From the NCBI GenBank assembly GCA_002293295.1, contig DBCY01000139.1, forward strand, positions 10,976 to 17,021: a DNA stretch of 6,046 nucleotides. Direction: 5' to 3'. The position numbers and the translations under genes were made by a program. This DNA comes from Ruminococcus sp. UBA946. GTDB lineage: Bacteria > Bacillota > Clostridia > Oscillospirales > Ruminococcaceae. Positions 1 to 6,046 of the stretch are shown one piece after another. How positions within the stretch are numbered: position 1 is the stretch's first letter; every line of letters starts with the position of its first letter. Below the pieces are notes generated by a model. The model ran no database searches, was not told the DNA's origin, and was given only the letters and a program-made list of their open reading frames with translations.

Positions 1-38
1 GATGATTTTCGAACACGCCCTAACCTTAATTGTTTATT

Positions 39-2354
39 TTAGTCAGTATTTATATTGATATTGCATATACCCGAATAGTCCGTATATTTAAAGCTACCGT
101 TCTTTTTGTCTTTCCTGCGGCGTTTTTTAAGAAGTCTGTACTGTTCGGTATAACAGTTAAGAGCGTCAAACTTTTCTTCGTCTGAAATTTCCCTGCCGCC
201 GTAACAGGCGTCTGTAAAAGGTATAATCAAAGCTTCAATATTATGAACTGTTAATGACTTTGAATAACACCCCGTCTGAAATGCCGTTAAGTTTTCTGTA
301 TTAATGTCAAAAAGACGTTTTAACAGGTTCTCATACCTTTTCATTAGCAGAATAACAGCTTTCCCGTTATTTTTCATAATTCGGGTCTTAATCCGGAAAA
401 GCCTTTCGGTAATTATCGGAATAATTATTATAATAACCGCAAGTATTGTTATACTTATTAAAACTGCCAGAGCGGTGACAAGCGCGGTTATATTACCGGT
501 TGCTCCCAGGTTACCGTTATTATTACCCGCATTACCGGTTAAATCGGGGACTGTAGGTTCATATATCTGCCACCCCGCCCCTGCTATATAAACCTCCGGG
601 TATGAATGCGCGTTTACTGTCCTTATCTGATAAATACCTTCGCTGCCGAATCTGACCGGCACATATCCTTCCGTATACCTTACCGTTAATCCGGCAGCTC
701 TTGCCATAAGGCAGTAAGCCGTGGCAAAATCCGAACAGGTTCCCCTCTTTGAAGTGAAAAGAAAGTATTCGGGAGTATCCTCGTCTTCCGGAGCCCGGTA
801 GGCAAGGTCATAAACAAAATCGTTTTCAAAAAAGTACCGTTCAAGCGCTTCAGCCTTCTGCCAGTCATATTCAAGACCGCCGGTAATTTCACCGGACAGC
901 ATCCTTATTTCATCAGATACGGAAGCATAAAGCTGAGGTCTGTATATATTGGCGCTTAATCTCTCCTGCTCAAAGGCGTCGACTGTATTAAAATATTTTG
1001 TATTTCCGTTACCCCTAAGGACTGTTTTCATTTCGGTTAGCATAACCCCGAAATCTTCAAAGCTGATATTCCCGCCGCCGCTTTCCAGCCAGCCTGAATA
1101 ATCCATATAATTATCGTCGTAATATTCAAGGCTATAAACCTCGTCATATGCTAGTACGCTTATATCTGAAAACAACTCGCCGCTCGCCGTCCTGAATGCC
1201 CTGACGGCATTGCTGTTTTCAGAAAACGACACATTTACCGCCCTCATGGGTGCAATCAGGTACTCGGAAGGGAAATTAACCGTCCTTATTCTTGAAAGCT
1301 TCAGACCGTCTTCGGGCAGAACCGAACCGGTAAAACCCTCCATATTATAATCACGTATAAGCTGTGGTTTTAATTCATAAACCTTTTTATATGCTTCATG
1401 CAAATCCGACAGCGAAAGCTTTGCACGTTCCTTTTCCCAGCCAGAAAACCCTGCCGTATTCGTTTCGTTGAATGTCCAGTATCTGTTTTCTCTGTCGTAT
1501 GTGTTAAAGACCTGAACCTTATAGTATGCGGGATTATTTGTACTGACTATATAAAGCGTTCTGTCTTCCATATCCTGCATATTATCGGCATTCCCGGAAT
1601 AACGCATAAATCTTCCCGAAGTGCGGTTAAAATCACCGCCGATTGTATACCTTGAAATAAACTCCTCGAATTTTTCAAAGAAAGGGGTTGAAACGGGTTT
1701 AGGTATCAGTAAGGCAAGAAGCAGCACGCCGACCGCAAAATCAGTATAGCTGACAAACGATTTCATTCCGTTAATAAATACGGCTTCCTTTTTTATTTCA
1801 GCGCGGGTATTCATAATATAAATGAGTATATTCATCGCCGCAATAACAATAATGTAAAAATCCGGCATTAACAAAGATACTTTCACAAAAAGAGCGCAGG
1901 GTATAAGGCTTATTACCAGTATAAACAGGGTTCTGTATATAACATAAGTAAAATAATAAATTACCGAGCTGATAAAAAAAGTAAAAAGCAGCGCCGTCAG
2001 CAGTAAATAATAATCCTCGGTTTCCCTGGCTTCCGAACCGGAAAAAAACCACTCCGCCATACCTGCGGCATTGGAATAATTACTTCCGCTCTGCATATTA
2101 AAAATTAAGTATACTATAAATAATATTGTAATTAAAAGAAGAATATAAAGCAGTCCGCCGATTTTTTTCCTGTTAAAGATATAATCGAACAAAATAAACA
2201 AAAAAACTGTCAGAACCGATGCAAACAATACATATCCGTCGAAATATGTTTCAGTAAATACATACAGAACGGATGAAATGATAAATATAACAATAATTAC
2301 GGCAAACAGCTTGTTTATAATGCTGTTTAAAGAAAAAATGCTTTTCATATACAT
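39..2354 (-). CDS. Membrane-anchored transglutaminase-like (TgpA/YebA-type) protein
   Basis: This is a polytopic membrane protein of 771 residues with an extracellular transglutaminase-like (papain-fold) domain, the third member of a MoxR/DUF58/transglutaminase operon. Numbering is from the ATG at 2354. Seven hydrophobic segments lie at about 13-33, 40-60, 65-85, 115-140, 141-159, 164-181 and 200-218. A large outside region spans 219-621, and a final helix lies at about 622-647. Basic loops (NRKK, and RAEIKK before segment 7) fall on the cytoplasmic side, so the catalytic part is outside. The core holds the nucleophile motif RGTCSDFA (Cys540), NAHSYPEVY (His583) and GWQIYEPT, where Glu599 takes the place of the usual third-residue Asp; Glu is common in this subgroup. 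An Asn/Gly-rich linker (606-621) precedes the last helix. The cytoplasmic tail resembles DUF4129 and carries KKRRRKDKK near its end. The region at about 219-480 matches nothing I recognise. Bond-forming and proteolytic activity are both possible; the substrate is unknown. Confidence 0.9.
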   Translation of the reverse strand: MYMKSIFSLNSIINKLFAVIIVIFIISSVLYVFTETYFDGYVLFASVLTVFLFILFDYIFNRKKIGGLLYILLLITILFIVYLIFNMQSGSNYSNAAGMAEWFFSGSEARETEDYYLLLTALLFTFFISSVIYYFTYVIYRTLFILVISLIPCALFVKVSLLMPDFYIIVIAAMNILIYIMNTRAEIKKEAVFINGMKSFVSYTDFAVGVLLLALLIPKPVSTPFFEKFEEFISRYTIGGDFNRTSGRFMRYSGNADNMQDMEDRTLYIVSTNNPAYYKVQVFNTYDRENRYWTFNETNTAGFSGWEKERAKLSLSDLHEAYKKVYELKPQLIRDYNMEGFTGSVLPEDGLKLSRIRTVNFPSEYLIAPMRAVNVSFSENSNAVRAFRTASGELFSDISVLAYDEVYSLEYYDDNYMDYSGWLESGGGNISFEDFGVMLTEMKTVLRGNGNTKYFNTVDAFEQERLSANIYRPQLYASVSDEIRMLSGEITGGLEYDWQKAEALERYFFENDFVYDLAYRAPEDEDTPEYFLFTSKRGTCSDFATAYCLMARAAGLTVRYTEGYVPVRFGSEGIYQIRTVNAHSYPEVYIAGAGWQIYEPTVPDLTGNAGNNNGNLGATGNITALVTALAVLISITILAVIIIIIPIITERLFRIKTRIMKNNGKAVILLMKRYENLLKRLFDINTENLTAFQTGCYSKSLTVHNIEALIIPFTDACYGGREISDEEKFDALNCYTEQYRLLKKRRRKDKKNGSFKYTDYSGICNININTD

Positions 2355-2363
2355 CAAATCAAA

Positions 2364-2370
2364 CCGCCTT
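2364..2370 (-). promoter_or_regulatory. Ribosome binding site of the transglutaminase gene; decides the start
   Basis: The minus strand reads AAGGCGG here, a near-consensus Shine-Dalgarno. Three in-frame starts follow: TTG at 2357 (6-nt gap), ATG at 2354 (9-nt gap) and ATG at 2348 (15-nt gap). I chose the ATG at 2354 because it combines the best codon with good spacing. TTG at 2357 would add one residue and cannot be excluded; ATG at 2348 is too far away. Confidence 0.7.
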
Positions 2371-2400
2371 TTGTTATAAAAATAGTATTATAATGTATTT

Positions 2401-3672
2401 TTACTTTACAGCCGAATAATCTTCTTTGATATGCCATATGCCGTCATTTTTTATTTCCGATAAGCTGTCGGATGATACGACGGTTACATGCGAACCGTTT
2501 TCCCTTAACGAATAAACAATCCCTATAAGCTCTTTATCAAGGCGCGGTGTGTAAATCAAAATATATCCCCCCTCCGGAATAATCCCCTCAGGAATCCTGA
2601 CATACCCGTCTTTTTCTGACGGATTTATAAAGCTGTAATCGGCAAATGCGGTCTGCAATGAAGCGACATCTGAAACGGAGTTCATTTTAACAACAGTAAA
2701 ATCATTTCCCTGCTTATAATAAAGCTTCGGTTCAAACCCGGATTTTACGATTGAACTGCAAAGCGCAAGGACTCCCTCCACCGCCCGTTCGTTATCATAA
2801 ATACTGACGCCGCTTAATGTATCAAGGATTATGTTCTGCTGAACCGACTGTACCTCGTCGTCGAGCCGTACCATATAATTATCGCGTTTCATGGAAAGCT
2901 TCCAGTTAATGCGTTTAAGCGGGTCGCCCTGCGTGTATTCGCGGTGAGAATACCCGGGCAGACCTGAGAACATAGCCTTTATTTCCGCTTCCTTGGTATC
3001 CTCGTTGTCGTCATACATAATTGCGTTTTCGGATACCTCCCTTAAAAGCAGCGATTCAGCCGCCAGTTCGGGTATATCGGGAATAACCCTTATTTTACTG
3101 CCGTATTCATAGAATCCCTTTTCAGTATATAAACTGAATGATATAAACCTCATAAAATCCATCAGTTTAACGCTTTTTATGCCGACATTTGAACAGCCCC
3201 ATACATTGACCTTGTATCTGACCTCAAACTGCGTCTCCGAACGCGGCGAAACACCCAGAACATACTGACCGCCCGCAGTTCCGTCAATATTGGTCATCGT
3301 ATCGGGAGTAAAAAGATTTATTATCAGCAAAGGCATAGAAAATATACTTTTGTTTTTAACCTTTACCTTTAAAACCAATGGTTCGTTTTTATAAACTATA
3401 TCGCCGTTTGTCTCAAAGGATACGGTTATGCAGTTTAAATTCTTTATTATTACTGTTACTGTAATTGATAATACAGCCGCCGTTATAAGGACATACACAA
3501 ATGTCCAGCCTACGCCCGCGTTTAAATACAAAGCAAAAACAACAGCGGCGGCAACAGCGGATAAATATCCGAAAATGCGTGAAAAATACGCGCCCTTTCC
3601 CTTTGAGCTGCTAACACCGCCAATATTGTCTCTGTTTGTATCTTTTTTATTATTTTTTACTGAATTTTTCAT
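2401..3672 (-). CDS. DUF58 family membrane protein (MoxR partner)
   Basis: This is a DUF58 protein of 423 residues, the usual partner of MoxR-type AAA+ ATPases in envelope-related operons. A basic N-terminus (KNNKKDTNRD) precedes two hydrophobic helices at about 33-50 and 54-77, joined by a very short turn. This predicts a membrane hairpin with both ends in the cytoplasm, where MoxR is. A beta-rich stretch follows at about 80-200. The family hallmark is REYTQGDPLKRINWKLSMKR, starting at residue 244 and leading to YMVR at 266-269. The C-terminal half looks like a von Willebrand A-type fold (NIILDTLSG at 280-288), but the metal-binding pattern DxSxS is degenerate: only Asp284 is kept, with Leu and Gly at the serine positions. 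The gene starts 2 nt after the moxR stop (TAA-TA-ATG), so translation is probably coupled. Its own Shine-Dalgarno is poor: the AGAGGGG run lies too far upstream. Molecular function is unknown; a scaffold or adaptor role is inferred. Confidence 0.93.
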   Translation of the reverse strand: MKNSVKNNKKDTNRDNIGGVSSSKGKGAYFSRIFGYLSAVAAAVVFALYLNAGVGWTFVYVLITAAVLSITVTVIIKNLNCITVSFETNGDIVYKNEPLVLKVKVKNKSIFSMPLLIINLFTPDTMTNIDGTAGGQYVLGVSPRSETQFEVRYKVNVWGCSNVGIKSVKLMDFMRFISFSLYTEKGFYEYGSKIRVIPDIPELAAESLLLREVSENAIMYDDNEDTKEAEIKAMFSGLPGYSHREYTQGDPLKRINWKLSMKRDNYMVRLDDEVQSVQQNIILDTLSGVSIYDNERAVEGVLALCSSIVKSGFEPKLYYKQGNDFTVVKMNSVSDVASLQTAFADYSFINPSEKDGYVRIPEGIIPEGGYILIYTPRLDKELIGIVYSLRENGSHVTVVSSDSLSEIKNDGIWHIKEDYSAVK

Positions 3673-3674
3673 TA

Positions 3675-4625
3675 TTAAAAACCATTATAAACCCCTCTTG
3701 TTTTAGGCACCAGAGTCTTTGAAACAACATCCCTGATAAGGTTTTCCTGCGTTTCAAAAGATGATTTACCCTTAGGCGAAAGAATTATCCTGTGTGAAAG
3801 CACGCATTCGGCGCAGCATTTCACATCTTCCGGCGTTATAAAGCTTCTTTTATCCATAAAGGCATATACTTTCGCGGCTTTAAAAAGCGTTATGCTGCCC
3901 CTTGGGCTGACGCCCAGCCTTAAATTATCATTACTGCGTGTTTTATTAACGATAGATACTATATACTGCTTGACATTTTCATGTGCCGTTACTTTTTTTA
4001 CTTCATCCTGCAGGCTTATTATATCATCAATGGTAAGGACTTCGCTGATGTTTTGTATCGGATTAAAGAATTCATTCCTGTCAAGTATATTGATTTCTTC
4101 TTTATCATCAGGATAACCCATGCTTATTTTCATGGCGAACCTGTCCATCTGAGCTTCGGGAAGATGGTATGTACCATAGGTTTCGACCGGATTCTGAGTT
4201 GCCATAACCATAAAGGGTTTCGGCAGGACATGTGTTTTACCGTCAATGCTGATTTGACGTTCCTCCATGGCTTCAAGGAGGGACGACTGCGCTTTCGGCG
4301 ACGCCCTGTTGATTTCATCAGCCAGAAGAAAGTTACAGAAAGCCGCACCCTTTTTATATTCAAACTGTCCGTTTTCGCGGTTAATCATGGAAAATCCCGT
4401 AATATCTGACGGCATAATATCGGGAGTAAGCTGAATCCGGTTAAACGTACCGCTTACCGACTTTGCAAGCGCAGCCGCCAGCTGAGTTTTTCCGACGCCG
4501 GGAACATCCTCAACAAGAACATGACCTTCAATTAAAAGGGCTGTCAAAGCCTCAATTATTACTGAACGCTTACCGACGATAACCTTTTCTATATTATCGG
4601 CAAGCTTTGATATTCTTTCGTCCAT
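3675..4625 (-). CDS. MoxR-type AAA+ ATPase
   Basis: This is a cytoplasmic AAA+ ATPase of the MoxR family. Members are thought to act as chaperone-like remodelers that mature or activate partner complexes. The length of 316 residues is typical. Motifs in order: Walker A EDVPGVGKT (39-47, Lys46), with the E-D start usual for this family; Walker B FLLADEINRA (99-108, Asp103-Glu104); sensor 1 MATQNP (141-146, Asn145); the LPEAQMDRF segment (155-163), whose Arg162 is the likely arginine finger; and sensor 2 GVSPRGS (238-244, Arg242). All catalytic residues are present, so the enzyme should be active. A good Shine-Dalgarno (GGAGT, minus strand, 4632-4636) sits 6 nt before the ATG, supporting this start. 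The gene heads a tight cluster with DUF58 and the transglutaminase protein, in the order of yeaC-yeaD-yebA in Bacillus subtilis. It should serve the DUF58 protein rather than a separate VWA protein, none of which is encoded in the window. Confidence 0.96.
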   Translation of the reverse strand: MDERISKLADNIEKVIVGKRSVIIEALTALLIEGHVLVEDVPGVGKTQLAAALAKSVSGTFNRIQLTPDIMPSDITGFSMINRENGQFEYKKGAAFCNFLLADEINRASPKAQSSLLEAMEERQISIDGKTHVLPKPFMVMATQNPVETYGTYHLPEAQMDRFAMKISMGYPDDKEEINILDRNEFFNPIQNISEVLTIDDIISLQDEVKKVTAHENVKQYIVSIVNKTRSNDNLRLGVSPRGSITLFKAAKVYAFMDKRSFITPEDVKCCAECVLSHRIILSPKGKSSFETQENLIRDVVSKTLVPKTRGVYNGF

Positions 4626-4631
4626 TTTCTT

Positions 4632-4636
4632 ACTCC
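4632..4636 (-). promoter_or_regulatory. Ribosome binding site of moxR-type gene
   Basis: The minus strand reads GGAGT followed by six A/G bases and ATG. The spacing is ideal and confirms the start at 4625. It is also the only strong Shine-Dalgarno at the head of the three-gene cluster. Confidence 0.75.
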
Positions 4637-4672
4637 AATCAGGTATTTATTAATCATCAAGGACTGATTTCC

Positions 4673-4696
4673 GGTGTATCGGTACCTCGTAACACC
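4673..4696 (-). promoter_or_regulatory. Imperfect 24-bp dyad upstream of the MoxR operon
   Basis: The arms GGTGT and ACACC form an exact 5-bp inverted repeat. After a 2-bp mismatch on each side, CG pairs with CG further in. The site lies 48-71 bp upstream of the moxR-type start and downstream of the terminator-like hairpin, which is where an operator or leader hairpin would be expected. A second small dyad (GTAAC/GTTAC, 4689-4708) overlaps its distal arm. No convincing -35/-10 pair can be placed around it: the best is TTGTAA at 4705-4710, without a matching -10 at the right distance. This may be chance. Confidence 0.22.
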
Positions 4697-4711
4697 TTTT
4701 AAAGTTACAAT

Positions 4712-4745
4712 ATAATAATAAAAATCATACCGCCGCAGGCGGTAT
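4712..4745 (-). terminator. Rho-independent-like terminator after the LRR gene
   Basis: On the minus strand an 8-bp perfect stem (ATACCGCC / GGCGGTAT, 4745-4738 and 4734-4727) closes a 3-nt TGC loop. It is followed after two bases by TTTTTATTATTATATT. A GC-rich stem with a U-rich tail, starting 41 nt past the stop codon at 4787, is the classic intrinsic terminator arrangement. There is no T-run on the other side, so it would act only in the minus direction. It would separate the LRR gene from the MoxR operon, or attenuate read-through. The stem overlaps a 10-bp palindrome, CGGTATACCG (4740-4749), that could form a competing structure. Confidence 0.7.
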
Positions 4746-4751
4746 ACCGTC

Positions 4752-4786
4752 ATTGTTAATTGTTAATTATTAATTGTTAATTGGTA
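4752..4786. repeat. Five tandem 7-bp repeats (ATTGTTA)
   Basis: Five consecutive heptamers fill this interval with no gap: ATTGTTA, ATTGTTA, ATTATTA, ATTGTTA, ATTGGTA (plus strand). Three are identical and two differ by one base. The array ends exactly at the stop codon of the LRR gene (TAG, 4787-4789) and lies between that stop and the terminator-like hairpin. It may be a slippage-prone microsatellite, or part of a larger repeated element together with the hairpin. Confidence 0.85.
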
Positions 4787-5986
4787 CTAGTCCTGTTTAT
4801 CTGTTTTCTTTTTCATGACCCTGACGGTTATCAGCAGGGACGTTATAAATACGATAATGCATACGACGGCAAATATAATTACAGTAGTTACCACAGTATT
4901 ATGTTCCGGCTCGATTTCCTGCATATATGCGTCTATATACTCCTTCATATCTTGTATTCCAGCGACGTCCGAGTTTAATTCAGCCGTTTCTGCCTGTATT
5001 CCGGTAACGTCGGCAGTATCCGCAGTTTCATCCGGCTGCGCCTGTTCGTTTGAATTATCATATATTTCCGGAACCGTATATGAATTTTCTTCGGGCATAT
5101 GGACAGTATTACTGTCCAAATCATCGGTAACATAAATATTATTACCTTCAAGCGATTTATAATTTTCAGCATACTCCCCTTTGACATGAATGGACGCGCT
5201 AACGTTCATAAACGCTTTCTGAACGCTGGCTTCGGGCGGATTCGCTCCGTAAAAATATATGTCCTTCAGATTATGGCAATCGGAAAACGCGCCGTCTCCT
5301 ATGTTTTTTATTCCGGAACCGAGATGAATTTCAAAGAAACCGCATTTGCTGAAAGTATGAGGAAGAATTTCGGTTATACCGGCAGGCAGGGTAAAATCCT
5401 CAAGAGACAGGCAGTCCCTGAAAGCTCCCTCTCCAATAAAGCTGACGCCGCCGGGAATATTAATGTCCTCCAGGGTTTCACAGCCTTCAAAGGCATAATC
5501 ACCGATGGTTTTTACCGTTTCCGGCATAATTGCCTTAACAAGCATTTTATTATTTGAAAAAGCTCCCTTTCCTATTTCAACGGTATTCCCCGGAAGACTG
5601 ACATAACTCAGCCGGTTACGGCCTGAAAGAGCATAATCAGGAATTACTCCTCCCTCAGTTTCGCATCCGGCAAGCTCAAGGGTTTCAATATTAGGCGCCG
5701 ATAAAACTGCTTTATAATCATCCGCGTCAAGCGTTCCTCCCGATACGGTTATATTAAATATATTATTATTATCAATTCCTCCGGCGCTTTTTTCCAGCTC
5801 CGCGTTTAGTTCTCCCGTTTCAAAAGCATTGACCGTTAAGGAACCCTCCCCTTCATCAATAGCGTAGGTTCTTAATGGGATAAGGAAAATAACCCCTGTT
5901 ATCATAGCCGCGGCAATAAATAAAATCAAAACCCTTATTCCGAGGTTCTTTTTCTTTTTATATGTATTTATTCTTTTTCTGCCCAT
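4787..5986 (-). CDS. BspA-like leucine-rich-repeat membrane protein
   Basis: This is a protein of 399 residues with leucine-rich repeats of the BspA (LRR_5) type, presumably exposed at the cell surface. The basic N-terminus (GRKRINTYKKKK) precedes a hydrophobic segment at about 18-37. The following RTYA-ID could be a signal-peptidase site after Ala42, or the helix may stay as an anchor. Six repeats of 22-23 residues run from about 114 to 250, with the pattern IGxGAFxxCxxLxxIxLP; the fifth is one residue short. A PEASVQKAF stretch closes the repeat block. An acidic, Asp/Glu/Thr-rich stalk (about 285-362) leads to a C-terminal helix (about 364-388) and a basic tail, RVMKKKTDKQD. There is no LPxTG motif, so it is membrane-held rather than sortase-linked. 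BspA-type repeats usually bind proteins or carbohydrates; the ligand is unknown. The ATG is the first start after an in-frame TGA at 6005-6007. The Shine-Dalgarno is weak (AAGCGG, 8 nt upstream). Confidence 0.88.
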   Translation of the reverse strand: MGRKRINTYKKKKNLGIRVLILFIAAAMITGVIFLIPLRTYAIDEGEGSLTVNAFETGELNAELEKSAGGIDNNNIFNITVSGGTLDADDYKAVLSAPNIETLELAGCETEGGVIPDYALSGRNRLSYVSLPGNTVEIGKGAFSNNKMLVKAIMPETVKTIGDYAFEGCETLEDINIPGGVSFIGEGAFRDCLSLEDFTLPAGITEILPHTFSKCGFFEIHLGSGIKNIGDGAFSDCHNLKDIYFYGANPPEASVQKAFMNVSASIHVKGEYAENYKSLEGNNIYVTDDLDSNTVHMPEENSYTVPEIYDNSNEQAQPDETADTADVTGIQAETAELNSDVAGIQDMKEYIDAYMQEIEPEHNTVVTTVIIFAVVCIIVFITSLLITVRVMKKKTDKQD

Positions 5987-6046
5987 AACAGCAACCGCTT
6001 CCCTTCATAAATTTATCTTACTCAGAACCTGTTCCCATAGGAAAAA

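Noticed and set aside
2387..2392. Perfect TATAAT on the minus strand between DUF58 and the transglutaminase gene, as an internal promoter
   Set aside because: The 43-bp gap is almost pure A/T, so a TATAAT is expected by chance. The hexamer 17 bp upstream (TCGGCT) matches the -35 consensus poorly.
3981..4409. Plus-strand open frame of 142 codons opposite the MoxR-type gene
   Set aside because: It is antisense to conserved AAA+ motifs. The translation has no recognisable features and the opposite strand fully explains the DNA.
4787..4900. Sortase-type cell-wall anchor at the C-terminus of the LRR protein
   Set aside because: A hydrophobic helix and basic tail are present, but no LPxTG-like motif precedes the helix. 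A transmembrane anchor explains the sequence better.
5099..5557. Plus-strand open frame of 152 codons opposite the LRR gene
   Set aside because: It lies wholly antisense to a well-supported LRR gene whose repeats are clear. Its translation shows no family motif, and I see no ribosome binding site that supports it.
5961..6008. Sixteen-codon frame starting at ATG 6008 and overlapping the LRR start, as a leader peptide
   Set aside because: It has no ribosome binding site of its own, no run of regulatory codons and no attenuator structure. It is most likely chance.
6019..6033. GAAC/GTTC inverted repeat upstream of the LRR gene, as an SOS (LexA) box
   Set aside because: The spacer between the half sites is 2 bp, whereas the Gram-positive LexA box needs 4 bp. 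Nothing in the gene suggests DNA-damage control.

Overview
The window reads as a compact stretch of a moderately AT-rich chromosome from a low-GC Gram-positive bacterium. A gut-type clostridium (Oscillospiraceae/Ruminococcaceae-like) is the best guess. It rests on the gene set, the BspA-type leucine-rich-repeat surface protein, a genuine membrane-anchored exoenzyme with a positive-inside topology, purine-rich ribosome binding sites, and AT-rich intergenic DNA carrying short GC hairpins. The genus cannot be fixed from the sequence alone. All four real genes lie on the minus strand, so transcription runs from the right end of the window to the left.

In transcription order: (1) 5986-4787, a BspA-like leucine-rich-repeat protein with an N-terminal and a C-terminal hydrophobic segment; (2) a 161-bp intergenic region with a five-unit heptamer array, a strong minus-strand terminator-like hairpin and an imperfect dyad; (3) 4625-3675, a MoxR-type AAA+ ATPase; (4) 3672-2401, a DUF58 membrane protein starting 2 nt after the MoxR stop codon; (5) 2354-39, a large polytopic membrane protein with an extracellular transglutaminase-like domain and a basic cytoplasmic tail. 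The last 38 bp at the left edge hold no gene.

Genes 3-5 form the widespread MoxR / DUF58 / transglutaminase cassette, the same order as yeaC-yeaD-yebA of Bacillus subtilis. The predicted topology fits a cooperating module. MoxR is soluble in the cytoplasm. DUF58 is anchored by a two-helix hairpin with its folded part facing MoxR. The transglutaminase protein puts its catalytic Cys-His domain outside the cell and a tail inside. A role in cell-envelope assembly or surface-protein processing is the usual inference, but no substrate is known. The LRR protein is co-oriented upstream and is also an envelope protein with cytoplasmic ends. It could belong to the same module, but the hairpin between it and moxR suggests at least partial transcriptional separation.

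I see no CRISPR, rRNA, tRNA, transposase, phage or toxin-antitoxin genes. The most unusual non-coding structure is the heptamer array plus hairpin at 4712-4786, which could be a dispersed repeat of this genome. The most interesting protein questions are the roughly 260-residue extracellular region of the transglutaminase protein that I cannot assign to a family, and the degenerate metal-site motif in DUF58.
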